From: Pseudomonas multiresinivorans
GTDB taxonomy: Bacteria > Pseudomonadota > Gammaproteobacteria > Pseudomonadales > Pseudomonadaceae
Direction: 5' to 3'
Assembly: GCF_012971725.1 (NCBI RefSeq)
Contig: NZ_CP048833.1
Location: forward strand, 1,240,001 to 1,304,000
Length of the DNA stretch: 64,000 bases
The position numbers and the translations under genes were made by a program. The notes under the pieces were generated by a model. It was not told the origin of the DNA and did not search any database. It saw nothing but the letters and a program-made list of their open reading frames with translations. Each line of letters opens with the position of its first letter. The stretch's first letter is position 1. Shown here piece by piece: positions 60,613 through 64,000 of this stretch.

Positions 60613-62181
60613 TCAGGTGGTGCGCAGCGCGCGCATGCGCGAAAGCTGGCGCTCCAGCATGGACGGGTAGGGCTCTTTCAGCCATTCCACGCAGCAGGCG
60701 TTTTCCGGGCTGGCGATGGGGCGGATGCGTGCCCGCTCGCGGACCTTCTCGTCGTCGCCGATGGATTTCTCCACCAGCAGCAGGTTGCGGCTGTGCTGGC
60801 TGAGGGCCAGGGCGTCCTGGGCGGAGGAGTCCTGCAGCAGGTCGGCCTGCTCCAGATCGGCGACATCTTCGCCCAGCACCAGGCCCAGTTGCAGCTGCAG
60901 GGTAATGCCGCTGTCGGCCACCTCGATCTGCAGGGCATGGCCCAGGGCGCGCATCAGCTCGCCGCAGCACAGTGCGTTGGTGAGGAACTCCTCGTCCTGG
61001 TCGCGGCTGTGGAAAAGGATCAGGCTGCCGCCGTCGCTGAGGGTGTAGAGCGTGCCCTTGTACAGGCGCGCGGCCTGCTCCAGGCAGTCGCGGTAGCGTT
61101 CCAGCAGGTCGACAAGGCGCGCGCGCGGCAGGCGGCGCAGCTGTTCCTGGGCACCCAGTTGCACGGCCAGTACAGCGCTGGTGCCGGCGGAGATCGGCTC
61201 CGGCTCGGCTTCAGGCTCTTCTTCCTCGACGCCGATTTCGTCCTCGGCTTCCTCTTCCGCCACGGCCTCGAACTCTTCCTCGGGGAAGTCATCGTCAGCA
61301 TCGGCCTTGCGGCGCGCGGCGGGGGCGAGCAGCTCGTCGTCGGAGAAAATGTTCTCGTCGAACTCGTGTTCGTCAGCGGTGCCCGCTGCTTCCAGCGACG
61401 GCTCTCTGGCGGCGGGCTTGCCGGCCTTGGCGGGCGCTTTCGGGCGCGGCGCGGGAGCGCTGGCAACCGGTTCGGGAGCTGGCGGCTTCTCGGGCACCAG
61501 GCGCGCTTGCAGCTGGCGGGCAAGGTCACCGATCTCGTTCTGCAGGCCGGCGCCTGGCGCGGGGTCGTCCGGGTCGCGCAGCCAGACACGAAGCTGTAAC
61601 AGCGGTGTGGAAATCTGCCGCCCCAGGCGCAAACCGAAGGTCAGGGTGAGCAGCAGCAGGATCAGGCTGATCAGCCCCATGCTCTGCAGGCTGACGGTCA
61701 TCGGCTGCTCGAACTGGTGCATGTCGAGACTGATGCGCAGGTGGCCGGCGATCACTTCCTGGAAGGTGATCGGCGTGGAGTACAGGCCCTCGGCATCGCC
61801 CAGCAGGCCCTGCTTGGGCCGCGTGCCGGACTCGGCGAGGATGCGGTTGTCCACGCTGTAGATGGCGGCGTGGGCCACCAGCGGGTTCTTGGTCAGGTTG
61901 TTGAGCAGCACATTGAGGCTGAGGATGTCGTTGGACACCAGCAACTCGGTGGCCGACTGCGCGGTCTGCGTGGTCAGGCTCTGGCCGAGGGCATCGGCCT
62001 GCTGCTGCATGGCCTGCTTGAACTGCATGCCCATCACCCAGGCGTAGATCACCAGGGCAGCGGCCACCAGCAACAGGCTGTGGATGGCGATGCGCAAGGC
62101 GATCGGCACGCGGCGCTGGCGCAGGGCGTGGAAGAGCAGCAGGAAGAAATTGTCGGGCTTGACGGAGGTGGGCCGGGTCAC
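60613..62181 (-). CDS. Smp/AhpA-like membrane protein with long acidic linker
   Basis: 522 residues from a GTG at 62181. Residues 20-60 hold one transmembrane helix (IAIHSLLLVAAALVIYAWVM), a periplasmic domain follows with LLVSNDILSLNVLLNNLTKN and FQEVIAGHLRISLDMHQ, and a second helix (LISLILLLLTLTFGLRLG) ends it. Then come a HAMP-like segment, a Pro/Ala-rich stretch, a very acidic linker and a C-terminal domain with LRRLPRARLVDLLERYRDCL resembling nucleotide-cyclase-like folds but without the usual metal motifs. In E. coli the Smp-type gene ytjB also neighbours serB, divergently. Function unknown. Confidence 0.78.
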   Translation of the reverse strand: MTRPTSVKPDNFFLLLFHALRQRRVPIALRIAIHSLLLVAAALVIYAWVMGMQFKQAMQQQADALGQSLTTQTAQSATELLVSNDILSLNVLLNNLTKNPLVAHAAIYSVDNRILAESGTRPKQGLLGDAEGLYSTPITFQEVIAGHLRISLDMHQFEQPMTVSLQSMGLISLILLLLTLTFGLRLGRQISTPLLQLRVWLRDPDDPAPGAGLQNEIGDLARQLQARLVPEKPPAPEPVASAPAPRPKAPAKAGKPAAREPSLEAAGTADEHEFDENIFSDDELLAPAARRKADADDDFPEEEFEAVAEEEAEDEIGVEEEEPEAEPEPISAGTSAVLAVQLGAQEQLRRLPRARLVDLLERYRDCLEQAARLYKGTLYTLSDGGSLILFHSRDQDEEFLTNALCCGELMRALGHALQIEVADSGITLQLQLGLVLGEDVADLEQADLLQDSSAQDALALSQHSRNLLLVEKSIGDDEKVRERARIRPIASPENACCVEWLKEPYPSMLERQLSRMRALRTT

Positions 62182-62403
62182 AGCGGGCTCGGTCTTCTCT
62201 AGGGCAGATGCGGGGCAGTATAACGAGGCCCTACCGGGGGGCAAAGCGCCACGGGGTCTGTCAAGTCGACCCAGGCCGTAATGGTCCGGGGAACTGGCCG
62301 TTAATCCGATCGACGGCGCTGGCCCCGAACGGGCGAGCGGAGCATCCGCAGGCAGTGAAAGCAGGTAGAATGTCTGCCTTTTTTCCATGGCGGAGACAGC
62401 GCC

Positions 62404-63624
62404 TTGCGCGAGATCGTCCTGATCAACATCACCGGGGAAGACCGCCCCGGCCTCACCGCAGCCATCACCGGCGTCCTGGCGCAGGGTGGCGTGAACATCC
62501 TCGATATCGGCCAGGCGGTGATCCACGACACGCTGTCCTTCGGCATCCTCGTGGAAATCCCGGACAACGAGCGCGCTTCGTCGGTGCTCAAGGACGTGCT
62601 GTTCACGGCCTACGAACTGGACCAGCAGGTTCGCTTCACACCGGTCTCCGAAGACGATTACCGGCAGTGGGTCGGTGGCCAGGGCAAGCCGCGCCACATC
62701 GTCACCCTGCTGACTCGCCGGGTGACCGCCGAGCAGCTGCAGCGGGTCAGCTCGATCACCGCCAAGTACGGCCTGAACATCGACCAGATCGATCGCCTGT
62801 CCGGGCGTATGCCGCTGGACATGCCGGCCGACCAGGGCAAGGGCTGCATCGAGTTCTCCGTGCGCGGCGAGCCCGCCGACCCGGCGGCCCTGCGTGCCGA
62901 GTTCCTCAGCGTGGCCCAGGAGCTGAACGTCGACATCGCCTTCCAGCAGGACTCGGTGTTCCGCCGCAACCGTCGCCTGGCGGTGTTCGACATGGACTCG
63001 ACGCTGATCGAGGCCGAAGTCATCGACGAGCTGGCCAAGGCAGCCGGCGTGGGCGAGCAGGTTTCCGAGATCACCGAGCGCGCCATGCGCGGCGAGCTGG
63101 ATTTCCGCGCCAGCTTCAAGGAGCGCCTGGCGCTGCTGCAGGGGCTGTCCGAAGACGTGCTGGAAGAGATCGGCGCTTCGCTGCGCCTGACCGAAGGTGC
63201 CGAAACCCTGTTCGCCGAGCTCAAGCGCCTGGGCTACAAGACGGCGATCCTCTCCGGCGGCTTCAGCTATTTTGCCAAGCAGCTGCAGGCCAAGCTTGGC
63301 ATCGACTATGTGTTCGCCAACGAACTGCAGATCGTCGACGGCAAGCTGACCGGCGTGGCCATCGAGCCCATCGTCGATGCCCAGCGCAAGGCCGACCTGC
63401 TGCGCGAGCTGGCGGCGAAGGAAGGTCTGCAGCTGGAGCAGACGATTGCCGTGGGCGACGGCGCCAACGACCTGCCGATGCTCGGCCTGGCCGGCCTGGG
63501 CGTGGCCTTCCGCGCCAAGCCGCTGGTCAAGCAGTCAGCCAAGCAGGCGATCTCCACCCTGGGGCTGGATGGCATCCTCTACCTGCTCGGCTTCCGCGAC
63601 CGCGAGGGTGTGGACGGTCTCTGA
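62404..63624 (+). CDS. serB: Phosphoserine phosphatase SerB
   Basis: 406 residues, final step of serine synthesis. ACT-like domains occupy about the first 180 residues (NITGEDRPGLTAAITGVLAQ). The HAD phosphatase follows with FDMDSTLIEAEVIDELAKAA near residue 195, where the first Asp is the nucleophile, then LSGGFSYFAKQL and GDGANDLPML. Start is TTG at 62404, with GGCGGAGA upstream, giving MREIVLINITGED; no ATG in frame fits better. A TAGAAT box (62366-62371) is the only -10 candidate. It ends with a strong terminator. Confidence 0.96.
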   Translation: MREIVLINITGEDRPGLTAAITGVLAQGGVNILDIGQAVIHDTLSFGILVEIPDNERASSVLKDVLFTAYELDQQVRFTPVSEDDYRQWVGGQGKPRHIVTLLTRRVTAEQLQRVSSITAKYGLNIDQIDRLSGRMPLDMPADQGKGCIEFSVRGEPADPAALRAEFLSVAQELNVDIAFQQDSVFRRNRRLAVFDMDSTLIEAEVIDELAKAAGVGEQVSEITERAMRGELDFRASFKERLALLQGLSEDVLEEIGASLRLTEGAETLFAELKRLGYKTAILSGGFSYFAKQLQAKLGIDYVFANELQIVDGKLTGVAIEPIVDAQRKADLLRELAAKEGLQLEQTIAVGDGANDLPMLGLAGLGVAFRAKPLVKQSAKQAISTLGLDGILYLLGFRDREGVDGL

Positions 63625-63638
63625 TCCGCAGCAGAATG

Positions 63639-63667
63639 AAAAAGCCGCCCCGAAGGGCGGCTTTTTT
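63639..63667. terminator. Bidirectional rho-independent terminator after serB
   Basis: AAAAAGCCGCCC-CGAA-GGGCGGCTTTTTT, 15 bp after the serB stop; works for serB on the plus strand and could serve fimX on the other. Confidence 0.92.
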
Positions 63668-63708
63668 GTTTTCGCATGTTCTGGATTGATTTGCGTAAAG
63701 CTAATCCG

Positions 63709-63769
63709 ATCGCGGACAGAGTCCGCTCCTACGCCCAAGCCGGGGGTAGGAGCGGACTCTGTCCGCGAT
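63709..63769. repeat. REP pair (type B) between serB and fimX
   Basis: Arms 63709-63732 and 63746-63769, stem GCGGAC/GTCCGC, heads facing inward. Lies between two convergent genes. Confidence 0.93.
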
Positions 63770-63808
63770 GGATTACCCCTGATGCCGGAGAACCGCCGTG
63801 ACTTCCGC

Positions 63809-64000
63809 CTACTCGTCCGAGGCGAAGTCGTAGTCCATCGCCTGGCTCGGGCCCTGCAGGTAGCGGCCCTGGATGTAGTTGGCGCCGGCCTGCCACAGGG
63901 TGGCCAGCGCGGTGGCGCTTTCCACCATGGGCACGATGGTCAGTTTGGCCTGGGCGTGCAGGCTGGCCATCAGGGTCTTGAGGTTTTCCTGGTTCTCCGC
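63809..64000 (-). CDS. fimX: FimX C-terminal end (EAL domain protein; runs off the window)
   Basis: 64 codons of the 3' end of the gene, read on the minus strand. The peptide ends GANYIQGRYLQGPSQAMDYD then FASDE, the tail of an EAL domain, and earlier has KLTIVPMVESATALATLWQA. P. aeruginosa FimX (PA4959) binds cyclic di-GMP with its degenerate EAL domain and controls type IV pilus assembly; the identity here rests on synteny with serB and on this tail. Only the end is present. Confidence 0.85.
   Translation of the reverse strand, partial: AENQENLKTLMASLHAQAKLTIVPMVESATALATLWQAGANYIQGRYLQGPSQAMDYDFASDE

Overview
This is a GC-rich chromosomal window from a gamma-proteobacterium of the genus Pseudomonas, close to the P. 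aeruginosa / P. nitroreducens / P. citronellolis group. The gene order follows, with local changes, the P. aeruginosa PAO1 segment from aceE (PA5015) down to fimX (PA4959), as I remember it. Pseudomonas-type REP palindromes are scattered between genes. I see no rRNA, tRNA, CRISPR array, prophage, integrase or transposase.

Layout. 1-4280: 5' part of aceE (minus) diverging from glnE, with two matching operator-like palindromes between them. 4564-16140: the LPS core operon (waaF, waaC, waaG, waaP, three more kinase-fold genes, carbamoyltransferase, wapH, a WaaZ-like gene, a hexapeptide acetyltransferase). The first eight frames, counting a REP-derived mini-ORF, are chained by 1-4 bp stop/start overlaps. 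16305-25966: ssg, wapR-like, waaL, an opposing kinase-like gene, msbA, mig-14, dnpA and hldE complete the core and lipid A machinery. Compared with PAO1, mig-14 and dnpA lie between msbA and hldE, ilvE is missing between glnE and waaF, and the wapH-ssg gap holds the WaaZ-like and acetyltransferase genes.

26214-35025: two acyl-CoA dehydrogenases, a degenerate Nudix-like protein, an aldo/keto reductase, an FAD oxidoreductase, an EmrE-type pump with a divergent LysR regulator, and waaA (Kdo transferase). 35284-41114: a metabolic block with an XRE-cupin regulator, a DUF6896-like protein, an FMN/4Fe-4S/FAD enzyme, a EutQ-like cupin, then a divergent unit with a 55-codon leader ORF, an orphan periplasmic binding protein and a class II aldolase. 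41380-46561: a TolC/OpmH outer membrane channel, then a TPP riboswitch with thiC and a CytX-type permease.

46651-57000: a DUF3298-type lipoprotein, nudF, a DUF1249 gene, cpdA (cAMP phosphodiesterase), yqiA, topoisomerase IV (parE and parC) with a phytase-like esterase and a retropepsin-like protease between them, and a PqiC-like lipoprotein. 57177-64000: a membrane glycosyltransferase with a lipoprotein phosphoesterase, a YdjM-like membrane protein, an Smp-like membrane protein, serB, and the 3' end of fimX.

Themes. Most of the first 35 kb builds the LPS inner and outer core: hldE makes ADP-heptose, waaA adds Kdo, waaC/F add heptose, waaP and relatives phosphorylate, the carbamoyltransferase decorates heptose, glycosyltransferases extend, waaL ligates O-antigen and msbA flips. 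Two REP families (ten pairs of type A, plus type B copies at three sites) punctuate the map. The most interesting one lies inside the core operon and is itself read as an ORF that keeps the overlap chain unbroken.
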